64,000 nucleotides of DNA from Tabrizicola_A sp044377735. GTDB taxonomy: Bacteria > Pseudomonadota > Alphaproteobacteria > Rhodobacterales > Rhodobacteraceae. Both the position numbers and the translations under genes were made by a program. The stretch covers positions 1-64,000 of the forward strand of contig JBILYK010000008.1 in NCBI GenBank assembly GCA_044377735.1. The letters are read 5' to 3'. Shown here one piece after another: positions 49,245 to 57,361 of this stretch (position 1 is the first letter of the stretch; each line of letters begins with the position of its first letter). The notes below the pieces were generated by a model that worked only from the letters and a program-made list of their open reading frames with translations, was not told where the DNA came from and searched no databases.

Positions 49245-51533
49245 CTAAAGCGGATTATCACCGCGCACCTTGACCATCGCCTTGCCACGCACCGCCGAGG
49301 GCCAGCGCAGATGCACCAGCCGGTCGCCCGCGCCTTGCTCGACCTCGACATAGGGCTGCACCCATTGCACCGTGCCCCCGGCATTGCGCGCCGGGCCTTC
49401 CAGAACATGGCTTTCCACATTGCGCGCCCGCGCCCCAAAGGGCAGATAATCGCCCCCATCCACCACCCAGGTCTCGGCGGCGGTGTTTTGCGTGTGCTCC
49501 ACCAAAATCGGGCTGACCGTGGCCTGCGTGATGCCGTTGAAGGTGTTGTTGGCAAAGATCAGATTGCGATAGTTGCCGGTGTTCAGCGTGGCATGCGTGG
49601 TGTCGACCATCTCTACCCGGTCAATCGCGCCGGTGCTGTTGCGAAACACATTGCCCGTCACCGACAGACCCGCAATCGAATGGCCGCTGCCCTTGGGGGC
49701 CAGCACCAAGAACCGAAACGCAGAGCTGGTGTTGGAACACAAAAACAAATTGCCGGTGATCGTCAGCCCGCCAAAAGTATATCCCGATGAGAAACTGGGC
49801 ACCTGATCGCGCTCATTCGACACTTCGATAAAGCAGTTGTCGATGTAATTGCCCACCACAAAGCCCCGCACATTGCGCGTACAAAACACCAACCCCGCCC
49901 GACGCAGACCCAAAGGCTCTTCATCCTCGGAAAACAGGTGATTACCCAGAATGATATGGCTACCCCCGGCCAAGACGCCAAAATGCGCAAAATAGGTCCC
50001 GCGGTTGTTGCGGATCTTGGCGTCATTGGCATTCACGTTAAACCCCACCGTGGTGCGGTTCTGCACGGTCAGCGAAAACTCCCAGCCATTGAACAGGCAG
50101 CTTTCAATCACAATGCCCTGACACCCCTCTTTGATCGAGGTCACACCGCGATCCTTGGGGAAGGAGAACACGCAATCGGTGATGCGAAACAGCTTGCCCG
50201 TCAACGGCAACATCACGCCGCTCGCAGTCTGACCGCAGCTGAATTCAATGTCCGAAATCTCAAACCGGCTCAGCTCGGCAAAGCCGCTGAAATCCAGCAT
50301 GTAGCGATAGCGCTGAAAGGTGAAGGTCCGCGTCGCCGCCCCGCCCCACATCGGATCGGTCAATTCGATGGTCGCGGCCGCCACGTTCTTTGACGCGACA
50401 TAAATCTCGCGCCCCACCCCGGTGCCCGAAATCCGCGCCCCCACCGGAATGGCGGCGATATTGGCCACCCCGGTCAGCGTTTTGGGATTGGCCGGGTTAT
50501 AGGTGGCCACCGCCGTGATCGTCTGGGTGTTCCACGCACTGCCGGGGCTTGCCTGCAACAGCCCATGGGTCAAAACCCGGCGCTGGCCGAAACTCGTCAG
50601 ACCAGAAAGCGCCGCCACATCAATCGGCTGCGTCAACTCCACCCGACGCCCCGACAGATCCAACGCCACATGGTCGGTGAAATAGAACAGCGCCTGCAAG
50701 GCCTTGCGGAACCCCGCCAATTCACCGCCAAAGGCCGCCGCATAGGTATCCAGATTGAAATTGCGTGTGCAGGCCAGCCGCTGATCCTCGGGCATCACCA
50801 CGGTGCCTTCAAACTTCACCGGGTTGTCAAAGGTGAAATGACTGGCCAGCCGGTAGGTGCCGGGCGACACCACCACCGTCTTGCCCGCCGCCGCCGCATC
50901 GGCGGCGTCAAAGGCGGCCCAGTCATTGGCCACCCCATCGCCCACTGCGCCAAAATCGCGCACATCCACCCAGTCGAACATTTCCGAATGGAAAATCGCC
51001 GTGACATCCTCGATCACGATGTCATCAATCCGCACAACACCCCCGGTTGGCCCGGTCAGATCCAACCCCATATGGCCGTAAACGGGCGCCGTGCCCCAGA
51101 CCATATCCACCCCCGTCCGGTTGCCCGACGCGATGATCGCACTCACCGTCACCACCTGCCCATAGCCCGTCAGCGCCACACCCGGCCCCTGCTGATTGGC
51201 CGCCGACACATTGTTGCCCGCACTGTTGCCCGCCCAAGCGGCGATCCGCACCGTCGGCAATGGCCCGCTGATCGCCTTGACCCGCGCGGTGACCCGCAGA
51301 TAAAGCCCCGGCTGAAACGGAATCTGCTGAAACGACCGCAGTTTTTGCGTTGCGGCCGTCTTTTGCAGCTCCAGACAGCCCTCAAAATCCTGATCTGACG
51401 GCACAAAGGCGGCGTTCGGCTGGCCAGCATAGCTGCCCTGCCCCGCCCGCCCATCCTCGCGCGACCACAGCGCCAGCCCTGCCGAAAACGGCGGCGGCAT
51501 CAAGACCAGACCTTCGGTAATCGCCTTGTTCAT
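49245..51533 (-). CDS. Right-handed beta-helix protein (pectate lyase/GH28-related)
   Basis: A 762-residue protein. Residues about 30-185 look like a carbohydrate-binding jelly roll. Then VDVRDFGAVGDGVANDWAAF, the classic Pectate_lyase_3/GH28-related start of a parallel beta-helix, and a long series of turns with N-rich ladder motifs (GNHLFSED, VGNYIDNCFIEV, ITGNLFLC, VTGNVFRNST). No signal peptide is visible. Such proteins in Rhodobacterales are linked to surface polysaccharide or phage-tail-like fibres. AGG precedes ATG 51533. No neighbour shows its pathway. Confidence 0.75.
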   Translation of the reverse strand: MNKAITEGLVLMPPPFSAGLALWSREDGRAGQGSYAGQPNAAFVPSDQDFEGCLELQKTAATQKLRSFQQIPFQPGLYLRVTARVKAISGPLPTVRIAAWAGNSAGNNVSAANQQGPGVALTGYGQVVTVSAIIASGNRTGVDMVWGTAPVYGHMGLDLTGPTGGVVRIDDIVIEDVTAIFHSEMFDWVDVRDFGAVGDGVANDWAAFDAADAAAAGKTVVVSPGTYRLASHFTFDNPVKFEGTVVMPEDQRLACTRNFNLDTYAAAFGGELAGFRKALQALFYFTDHVALDLSGRRVELTQPIDVAALSGLTSFGQRRVLTHGLLQASPGSAWNTQTITAVATYNPANPKTLTGVANIAAIPVGARISGTGVGREIYVASKNVAAATIELTDPMWGGAATRTFTFQRYRYMLDFSGFAELSRFEISDIEFSCGQTASGVMLPLTGKLFRITDCVFSFPKDRGVTSIKEGCQGIVIESCLFNGWEFSLTVQNRTTVGFNVNANDAKIRNNRGTYFAHFGVLAGGSHIILGNHLFSEDEEPLGLRRAGLVFCTRNVRGFVVGNYIDNCFIEVSNERDQVPSFSSGYTFGGLTITGNLFLCSNTSSAFRFLVLAPKGSGHSIAGLSVTGNVFRNSTGAIDRVEMVDTTHATLNTGNYRNLIFANNTFNGITQATVSPILVEHTQNTAAETWVVDGGDYLPFGARARNVESHVLEGPARNAGGTVQWVQPYVEVEQGAGDRLVHLRWPSAVRGKAMVKVRGDNPL

Positions 51534-52012
51534 TCCAAACCTCGTGAAGCTGAGCGCGGGGGCAGGTCCAGCCAAACGCTGACCCGATCGCACAAGACGC
51601 TATGCGCAAAGGGTTAACACCCCACAGCCCCACCGCGCGCTGCCCAACCCAAAGGCCGCGCCCGACGACTGCGCGCTTCGACTGCGCGCTTCCGCCTAAA
51701 TCCCGCCAGCTGACCCTGATCGCCGGCCGCGCAGCGGGCAACAATCGCCAAAGCCCCGCACCGATTCGCTTTTTGGCATGGCCGGGCCCGAATCCATCGG
51801 CCCTCAGCCCGCCAACCGGCCACCCCCAGCGCCCAAGTGTTGCCAAATTGACGAAAGCACTGGCTGTATCAGCCCTTCTTCTCTCGCTGCCGCAGCAAGG
51901 CAATTGTGTTGAAAATGGCAAGCTGATCTACTCAACTCCAAGACGTCTGCAGGCTCTACGGCGTCGCCTCTGCTCTGTCTCACAGACGCCCAACACTCAA
52001 CTGGAGTTCATT
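51534..52012. other. 479-bp non-coding region upstream of a small exported protein
   Basis: No family-supported frame, though one runs open across it. It has a perfect tandem duplication CGACTGCGCGCTT (51666-51678 and 51679-51691). The last 170 bases are less GC-rich and should hold the promoter of the next gene; TTGACG at 51849 is a possible -35 box but no matching -10 is clear. A small RNA or long leader is possible and unproven. Confidence 0.45.
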
Positions 52013-52192
52013 ATGAAAAAGATCGCTCTTGCTGCCATTCTCTCGGTTGCCGCCACCACCGCTTTCGCCGGCGGCGTGGCTGACCCCGCCATGGAACCCG
52101 CCGTTATCGAAGCTGGCGCTTCGTCCTCGGGCGGCATCATCCTCCCGTTGCTCCTGCTGGTGGTTGTTGCCGCTGCCGTGGCATCGAACTGA
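52013..52192 (+). CDS. 59-residue exported membrane miniprotein
   Basis: MKKIALAAILSVAATTAFAG is a clean Sec signal peptide with an AFA cleavage site. The mature part is a short acidic segment (DPAMEPAVIEAGASSSGG) followed by one membrane helix (IILPLLLLVVVAAAVAS). TGGAG stands seven bases before the ATG, and a strong terminator follows 27 bases after the stop, so it is a monocistronic gene. Proteins with this layout are common in Rhodobacterales and often abundant, but no function is established. Confidence 0.82.
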   Translation: MKKIALAAILSVAATTAFAGGVADPAMEPAVIEAGASSSGGIILPLLLLVVVAAAVASN

Positions 52193-52219
52193 TCCTATCC
52201 GGGTCACGTCAAGACTGGG

Positions 52220-52249
52220 GCGGCAGGTTTCCTGCCGCTCTTTTCTTTT
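52220..52249 (+). terminator. Rho-independent terminator of the small exported protein gene
   Basis: GCGGCAGG-TTT-CCTGCCGC, a perfect 8-bp stem with a three-base loop, followed by TCTTTTCTTTT. Confidence 0.92.
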
Positions 52250-52338
52250 GCGCGAAAGGCCGCCGGTGCGCCTGACCCGGCTTGCGGCCCAGCCCTTGGC
52301 ACCCCATCTCTAACCTGTCTCAACATATAAGGTGCGCC

Positions 52339-53037
52339 ATGGTCAAATCCCTTCTCGACAGCCTTCTGGGCGGCGTCAAAGATCTCACTGCCGGCCAATC
52401 CGCAGGCCAGATCGCTGGCAAAGCCCGCGCCGCATGGCAGGGCCAAACCACCCTGACCAAAGGCGCAGTCGCAGGCGGCCTTCTGGCCGCGCTCCTGTCG
52501 GGCAATGCCCGCAAACTGGTTGGCACCGGTGCAAAAATCGGTGGGGCGGCGCTGATCGGCGGTTTGGCCTTCAAAGCCTACGAGGATTGGAAGCAAGGCA
52601 AATCCGTCGCAGACACCCACCCCGACACCCCCATCGCCCTGCCCAAACCCCCCGAAGCTTTCCTGCCCAGCGACCAAACCGCCGCCGACGCCCTCTCGCA
52701 GCGCCTCTTGCAAGCCATGATCGCCGCCGCCAAGGCCGATGGTCAGATCACCCCAGCCGAACGCGCCCGCATCACCGACACCCTGCCGCAACTTGGCCTT
52801 GGCCCCGAGGCGCAGGATCTGATCACCGCCGAACTGGACACCCCCCTCGACATCGCCGCCATCGCCGCCCTCGCCCAAGACGAAGAACAGGCGACCGAGA
52901 TCTACGCCGCCTCGCTTCTGGCGATCGACCCGGACGGTGCCGCCGAACAGGGCTATCTCGCCCTGCTGGCCGCCCGCCTGCGCCTTGACCCCGGCCTTGT
53001 TGACCACCTCCACGCCCGCGCCCGCACCCTGCGCTGA
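52339..53037 (+). CDS. DUF533/TerB-like protein (YebE family)
   Basis: A 232-residue protein. An N-terminal helical part with a Gly-rich hydrophobic stretch (KGAVAGGLLAALLSG, KIGGAALIGGLAFKAYEDW) is followed by a TerB-like helical domain (about 115-230; LLQAMIAAAKADGQITPAERARI). DUF533 proteins such as YebE belong to envelope-stress regulons. The TerB-like part may bind metal through acidic residues. It stands just upstream of the YcjX/YcjF pair, also a stress-linked set. Confidence 0.85.
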   Translation: MVKSLLDSLLGGVKDLTAGQSAGQIAGKARAAWQGQTTLTKGAVAGGLLAALLSGNARKLVGTGAKIGGAALIGGLAFKAYEDWKQGKSVADTHPDTPIALPKPPEAFLPSDQTAADALSQRLLQAMIAAAKADGQITPAERARITDTLPQLGLGPEAQDLITAELDTPLDIAAIAALAQDEEQATEIYAASLLAIDPDGAAEQGYLALLAARLRLDPGLVDHLHARARTLR

Positions 53038-53100
53038 CCGGCCCCCAACAGGCGGGGGCTGTCCATCCCCCCCATCCCCGCCTATTCTCACCGGGCAAGC

Positions 53101-54522
53101 ATGAGGCGCTCCGTGGTTCTCTCTGCCATCACCGACGGCATCACCCGCCAGATCGAAGGCGCCATGGCCTCCGTCTCGGGCGCGTTTTTCGAACCCGTTA
53201 TCCGGCTGGGCGTCACGGGCCTGTCGCGCTCGGGCAAGACCGTGTTCATCACCGGCCTTGTCGCCAATCTCCTGAACCGAGGCCGCATGCCGCAACTCCG
53301 CGCCGCCGCCCGGATCGAGGCGGTCCATCTGCAACCGCAACCCGACGTCACCCTGCCGCGCTTTGACTACGAATCCCACCTCGCCGCGATGACCGGGGAC
53401 GATCCGCGCTGGCCCCAGTCCACCCGCGCGATCTCGGAACTGCGCCTGTCGTTCCGGCTTGCGCCCTATGGCCTCTTTTCCGGCCTCTCTGGCCCCCGCA
53501 CCCTGCATCTCGACATCGTTGACTACCCCGGCGAATGGCTCCTTGATCTCGCCCTTCTCGGCAAATCCTACACCGACTGGTCCGAAGCCACCCTCGACCG
53601 CCTCGCCAAACGCCCCGAAGCCGCCGCCTTCATGGCCCAAGCCCGCGCCGAGGATGGCGGCCTCCGGCTCGACGAACCCCGCGCCCAATCCCTCGCCGCC
53701 GCTTTCACCGACTATCTGCACAAGGCCCGCGCTGCGGGTTGGTCTGACTGCACCCCCGGCCGCTTCCTTTTGCCCGGCGATCTGGCCGGCAGCCCGGTTC
53801 TCACCTTCGCCCCCCTGCCCAAACCGGCCCAAACCCCGCGCAACTGCCTCTGGCGCGAGATGGAACGCCGCTTTGATGCCTATAAATCCCGCGTCGTGCA
53901 GCCCTTCTTCCGCTCCCATTTCGCCAAGCTCGACCGTCAGGTGGTGCTGGCCGATGTCTTGGGTGCCATCCACCAAGGCCCCCAAGCGGTTGAGGACCTG
54001 CGCCGCACCATGGCCGAAGTTTTGGCCGCCTTCCGCCCCGGCACGAACAGCTGGCTCACCAGCCTCTTGGGCGGGCGGCGCGTGGAAAAGATCCTGTTCG
54101 CCGCGACCAAGGCCGATCATTTGCACCACCTGCAACACCCCGCCCTGACCGCCATCACCGAGGCGCTCCTGCGCGACGCCAAGGCGCGCGCCGATTTCGC
54201 CGGGGCCGAAACCGCAGCCCTGTCGCTGGCCTCGCTGCGCTGCACGGTGGAAGAGATGCTTGACCAAAACGGCACCCCCCTTCCGGCGGTGCGCGGCCGC
54301 CTTCTGTCCAGCGGCAAGCAGGCGCTGATGTATCCGGGCGAACTTCCCGCCGACCCCGCCCGCATCCTCGCCCCCGCCCGCGACGGCGCGGCACGCTGGC
54401 TTGATGCCGATTACGCGCTCATGGCCTTTGCCCCTGCGCGGAGCCAGCAATCTCCCGGCATGGGCCCGCCCCATATCCGCCTCGACCGCGCCGCCGAATT
54501 CCTGATCGGAGACCAGCTGTGA
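53101..54522 (+). CDS. YcjX-family P-loop NTPase
   Basis: A 473-residue DUF463/YcjX protein. GVTGLSRSGKTVFITGLVAN (about 37-56) is the nucleotide-binding loop; HLDIVDYPGEWLLDL is the Walker B/switch-like segment; WLTSLLGGRRVEKILFAATK is a later conserved part. YcjX proteins are stress-induced and hydrolyse nucleotides, mechanism unknown. It overlaps the next gene by four bases (GTGA). A later Met at residue 22 could also be the start. Confidence 0.9.
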   Translation: MRRSVVLSAITDGITRQIEGAMASVSGAFFEPVIRLGVTGLSRSGKTVFITGLVANLLNRGRMPQLRAAARIEAVHLQPQPDVTLPRFDYESHLAAMTGDDPRWPQSTRAISELRLSFRLAPYGLFSGLSGPRTLHLDIVDYPGEWLLDLALLGKSYTDWSEATLDRLAKRPEAAAFMAQARAEDGGLRLDEPRAQSLAAAFTDYLHKARAAGWSDCTPGRFLLPGDLAGSPVLTFAPLPKPAQTPRNCLWREMERRFDAYKSRVVQPFFRSHFAKLDRQVVLADVLGAIHQGPQAVEDLRRTMAEVLAAFRPGTNSWLTSLLGGRRVEKILFAATKADHLHHLQHPALTAITEALLRDAKARADFAGAETAALSLASLRCTVEEMLDQNGTPLPAVRGRLLSSGKQALMYPGELPADPARILAPARDGAARWLDADYALMAFAPARSQQSPGMGPPHIRLDRAAEFLIGDQL

Positions 54523-55556
54523 CCGATCCCACCCCCACAAAACCCACAACCAACCCCGCGCCCCTCAAACGCCCCAGCCTGATCGAGCTGGACGACGCCC
54601 CCGCCGCCGATCCCGGCCATGAGGCCGAGGTCCCCGAACTTGCCCCAACCGGCCGCGCGATGCAGACCCTCGCCCGCGCGACCACAGGCCGCCCCTCCCC
54701 CCTCAACCGCGCCGCCCTTTGGGTGCTCTCCACCCTTCTGGCCTTCATCCTCTCGGTCGCGGCTTGGGATTTCGTGACTTCCCTTCTCAGCCGCAACACC
54801 CTCCTCGGCTGGATTGCCCTCGCCCTCGTCAGCGCCGCCCTCGCGGTCCTCACCCTTCTGGCGCTGCGCGAAGCCGCCGCCTTCGCCCGCATGGCCCGGA
54901 TCGACCAGCTGCGCGCTCAGGCCACCCAGGCCCGCACCACCGCCGATCTCGCCGCCGCCCGCCGCGTCATCACGGCCCTCATCGCGCTTTACCGCTCACG
55001 CCCCGAAACCGCCTGGGGCCTCGCACGCCTGAAGGACCAACAGGCCGAGGTGTTTGACGCAGACGCCCTTCTCAACCTTGCCGAAACCGAACTCATGGCC
55101 CCGCTCGACACCGCCGCCTTGGCCGAGATCGAAGCCGCCGCGCGCCAAGTGGCCACTGTCACCGCGCTGGTGCCCATGGCGCTGGCCGATGTGGCAACCG
55201 CGCTTTTCGTGAACCTCCGCATCATCCGCCGCCTCGCCCAAATCTACGGCGGGCGCTCCTCAACCCTTGGCAACCTCGCCCTGCTGCGCCGGGTGTTCAC
55301 CGCCCTTCTCGGCGCAGGGGCCTTGGCCTTGGCCGATGACCTGATCGGCTCGGTCGCCTCCGGCGGGATCTTGGGCAAACTGTCGCGCCGCTTTGGCGAA
55401 GGCGTGATCAACGGCGCGCTCACCGCCCGTGTGGGCCTGGCCGCGATGGAGGCCTGCCGCCCCCTGCCCTTCACAGCCCTGCCAAAACCCGGCACCACCG
55501 CCACGATCAGCCGCGCGCTGGCCGGGTTCCTCTCCCGCGCCAAAGACCAAAGCTAA
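54519..55556 (+). CDS. YcjF-family membrane protein (DUF697/TIGR01620)
   Basis: A 345-residue protein starting with GTG inside the ycjX stop. A proline-rich disordered start (1-50) is followed by two membrane helices (about 68-88 and 95-118), then a helical domain with ALADVATALFVNLRIIRRLAQIYGG and GALTARVGLAAMEACRP, as in YcjF. It is the membrane partner of YcjX; the pair is conserved across proteobacteria and belongs to the phage-shock neighbourhood in enterics. Confidence 0.9.
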   Translation: MTDPTPTKPTTNPAPLKRPSLIELDDAPAADPGHEAEVPELAPTGRAMQTLARATTGRPSPLNRAALWVLSTLLAFILSVAAWDFVTSLLSRNTLLGWIALALVSAALAVLTLLALREAAAFARMARIDQLRAQATQARTTADLAAARRVITALIALYRSRPETAWGLARLKDQQAEVFDADALLNLAETELMAPLDTAALAEIEAAARQVATVTALVPMALADVATALFVNLRIIRRLAQIYGGRSSTLGNLALLRRVFTALLGAGALALADDLIGSVASGGILGKLSRRFGEGVINGALTARVGLAAMEACRPLPFTALPKPGTTATISRALAGFLSRAKDQS

Positions 55557-55601
55557 CCATCCCGAACCCGCCTTCAATGCGGCCCAAATATCCTCGGGGG
55601 G

Positions 55602-55646
55602 AGAGGCAATTGCCCGCAATTGCCTCTGGGGGGCAGACAGCCCCCC
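55602..55646. other. Two tandem hairpins after the ycjX-ycjF operon
   Basis: AGAGGCAATTG-CCCG-CAATTGCCTCT is an 11-bp perfect stem; GGGGGGC-AGACA-GCCCCCC follows at once. There is no T-run. Likely a transcript 3'-end structure in front of the convergent argE gene. Confidence 0.6.
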
Positions 55647-55674
55647 TCTGCGAAACCGCGTCACGCCCATGTCC

Positions 55675-55723
55675 CGACAGATGCCAGACGCAAACCCGAC
55701 GCAAATCCGACAGATACCAGACG
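55675..55723. repeat. 16-bp imperfect direct repeat
   Basis: CGACAGATGCCAGACG and CGACAGATACCAGACG differ by one base and are separated by 17 bases that include GACGCAAA twice. It lies between convergent genes and has no obvious role. Confidence 0.6.
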
Positions 55724-55771
55724 GCGTTTTTCCCCAAAATCATCGGGTTAAACCACTCAAAGCGGTCCGGC

Positions 55772-56926
55772 TCAAATTCCCGCCTCAAGACGGTCCAACA
55801 GCGCCGCCATCATCGCCTCACAGCGCGCCATCTGCTCGACCGTGACGAACTCATCCGGCTTGTGCCCCTGCGCCATCGACCCCGGCCCGCAGATCACCGT
55901 GGGAATGCCCAACCGCGCATCAAAAAGCCCGCCTTCGGTGCCAAAGGCCACCTTCATCGTGCCATTGGCCCCGGTTAACCCCTTGACGAAATTGACAACC
56001 GCCGCATCCGACGGCGTGCCAAGGCCGGGGTAATCCCACAGCCGCTCGATCGTGATCGCCGCCTCGGGATAATCGTCGCGCAAGGGGGCCACAATCGCCT
56101 CCGCCGCTTGTCGCAGCCGGTCAATCAACCCCGCCACATCCTCACCCGCGACGGACCGGATCTCAAAGTCGATCACAGCGGTATTCGGCACGATATTGAC
56201 CTGCACGCCCCCATTCAGCTTGCCGACATGGATCGTTGAATAGGGCACATCATAATCCCCATCTTTCAAGCCCTTAGCCGCCACATCCGCCTGCAAGGCA
56301 CGCACCATTTGCACGAAATCCGCCGCCAGATGCAGCGCATTCAGCGCCATCGGCGCCAGCGCCGAATGCCCCTCACGACCCGTGCAAATGGCCCTAAGCG
56401 CGACCTTGCCCTTATGCCCCGTCGCCACCTGCATGCGCGTGGGTTCCCCCACAATGCAGAACCTCGGGCGCACCGGGGCGGTCTGCAGCATATCCACCAA
56501 AGACCGCACCCCCATGCAGCCGATTTCCTCGTCATACGACAGCGCCAGATGCAGTGGGGTTTTCAGCGGGCGCTTGGCGGCCTGCAGCATCGTGGCAATC
56601 GCCACCGCACAAAACCCCTTCATGTCAGCCGCTCCACGCCCATAGTAGCGGCCATTTTCCTCTGTCAACGCAAAGGGTTGCTTGGTCCAAGCCTGCCCTT
56701 CTACCGGCACCACATCGGTGTGGCCTGACAACATGACCCCACCCTGACCCTCGGGGCCGACTGTCGCGAAAAGGTTGGCCTTTTGGCCCAAGGGATCGGG
56801 GATCAGCACGGCCTCAACCCCAGCATCGGCCAAAAGATCGCGCACAAACTGCATCAACGCGATGTTCGGCTTTGACGACACCGTGTCAAAGCACATCAGC
56901 CGGTCAAAAATCGCGCGCATGTCCAT
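55772..56926 (-). CDS. argE: Acetylornithine deacetylase
   Basis: A 384-residue M20 metallohydrolase. Zinc ligands His69 (LSGHTDVVP, with Asp71), Asp101 (GRGAADMKGF), Glu133-134 (YDEEIG, catalytic and bridging) and a C-terminal His (AQGHKPDEF) are all present. ArgE makes ornithine from N-acetylornithine in arginine synthesis. GGGAGG precedes the ATG at 56926. ArgE and related succinyl-diaminopimelate desuccinylases are close, but the FDTVSSKPN and FGTEGGLF segments favour ArgE. Confidence 0.9.
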   Translation of the reverse strand: MDMRAIFDRLMCFDTVSSKPNIALMQFVRDLLADAGVEAVLIPDPLGQKANLFATVGPEGQGGVMLSGHTDVVPVEGQAWTKQPFALTEENGRYYGRGAADMKGFCAVAIATMLQAAKRPLKTPLHLALSYDEEIGCMGVRSLVDMLQTAPVRPRFCIVGEPTRMQVATGHKGKVALRAICTGREGHSALAPMALNALHLAADFVQMVRALQADVAAKGLKDGDYDVPYSTIHVGKLNGGVQVNIVPNTAVIDFEIRSVAGEDVAGLIDRLRQAAEAIVAPLRDDYPEAAITIERLWDYPGLGTPSDAAVVNFVKGLTGANGTMKVAFGTEGGLFDARLGIPTVICGPGSMAQGHKPDEFVTVEQMARCEAMMAALLDRLEAGI

Positions 56927-57016
56927 ATGGGCCTCCCTCAGACCCCTTGGCTAACGCAGCACCGTCCCGGACAAAAGCCCAAGCCTTGATATTTCGTCGA
57001 AAAATCGTCCCTGTGA

Positions 57017-57346
57017 TCAGCCGTTGGCGTGCATGCGCTCGATGTAGGCGCGCATCTCTTCGGCCTCATGGCGCGCGTCGCGCAAGCCTTCCATCGCGGC
57101 GCGAAGCTCCGCTTCGGTCTGGGCGATCTGGTTCATCAACTCGGCTTCGCGCTGTTCCAGATACATGATAGCCTGATCACGCACCTCCTCGGCCTCGTGC
57201 AGCGATTGCGCCAACCGATCCATCTCGCCCATGTCACCGCCCGCAACGCGCGTAAAGCGGTGCATCAGCCAATAGGTGAACCACCCCATGGCAAAGGCGG
57301 CCAATAAGATAAAGGCCGTGGCGATGATGAATTCCGTGCGGTTCAT
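57017..57346 (-). CDS. Membrane-anchored coiled-coil protein, uncharacterised
   Basis: A 109-residue protein: a single N-terminal membrane helix (about 6-29) and then an almost uninterrupted, Glu/Arg-rich coiled coil (about 40-107) with no Cys. It has AAGG before its ATG and starts 15 bases after the OmpA-family gene. It is probably its partner in the envelope; no domain is recognised. Confidence 0.78.
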   Translation of the reverse strand: MNRTEFIIATAFILLAAFAMGWFTYWLMHRFTRVAGGDMGEMDRLAQSLHEAEEVRDQAIMYLEQREAELMNQIAQTEAELRAAMEGLRDARHEAEEMRAYIERMHANG

Positions 57347-57361
57347 GGGTCTACCTTGGGC

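Noticed and set aside
51602..52012. N-terminal extension of the 59-residue exported protein
   Set aside because: The in-frame upstream part has no homology, would bury the signal peptide and ignores the strong ribosome-binding site before ATG 52013.
52204..54549. A 781-residue minus-strand open frame opposite DUF533 and ycjX
   Set aside because: The plus-strand genes have clear families, overlapping starts and ribosome-binding sites; the antisense peptide is Gly-rich noise.
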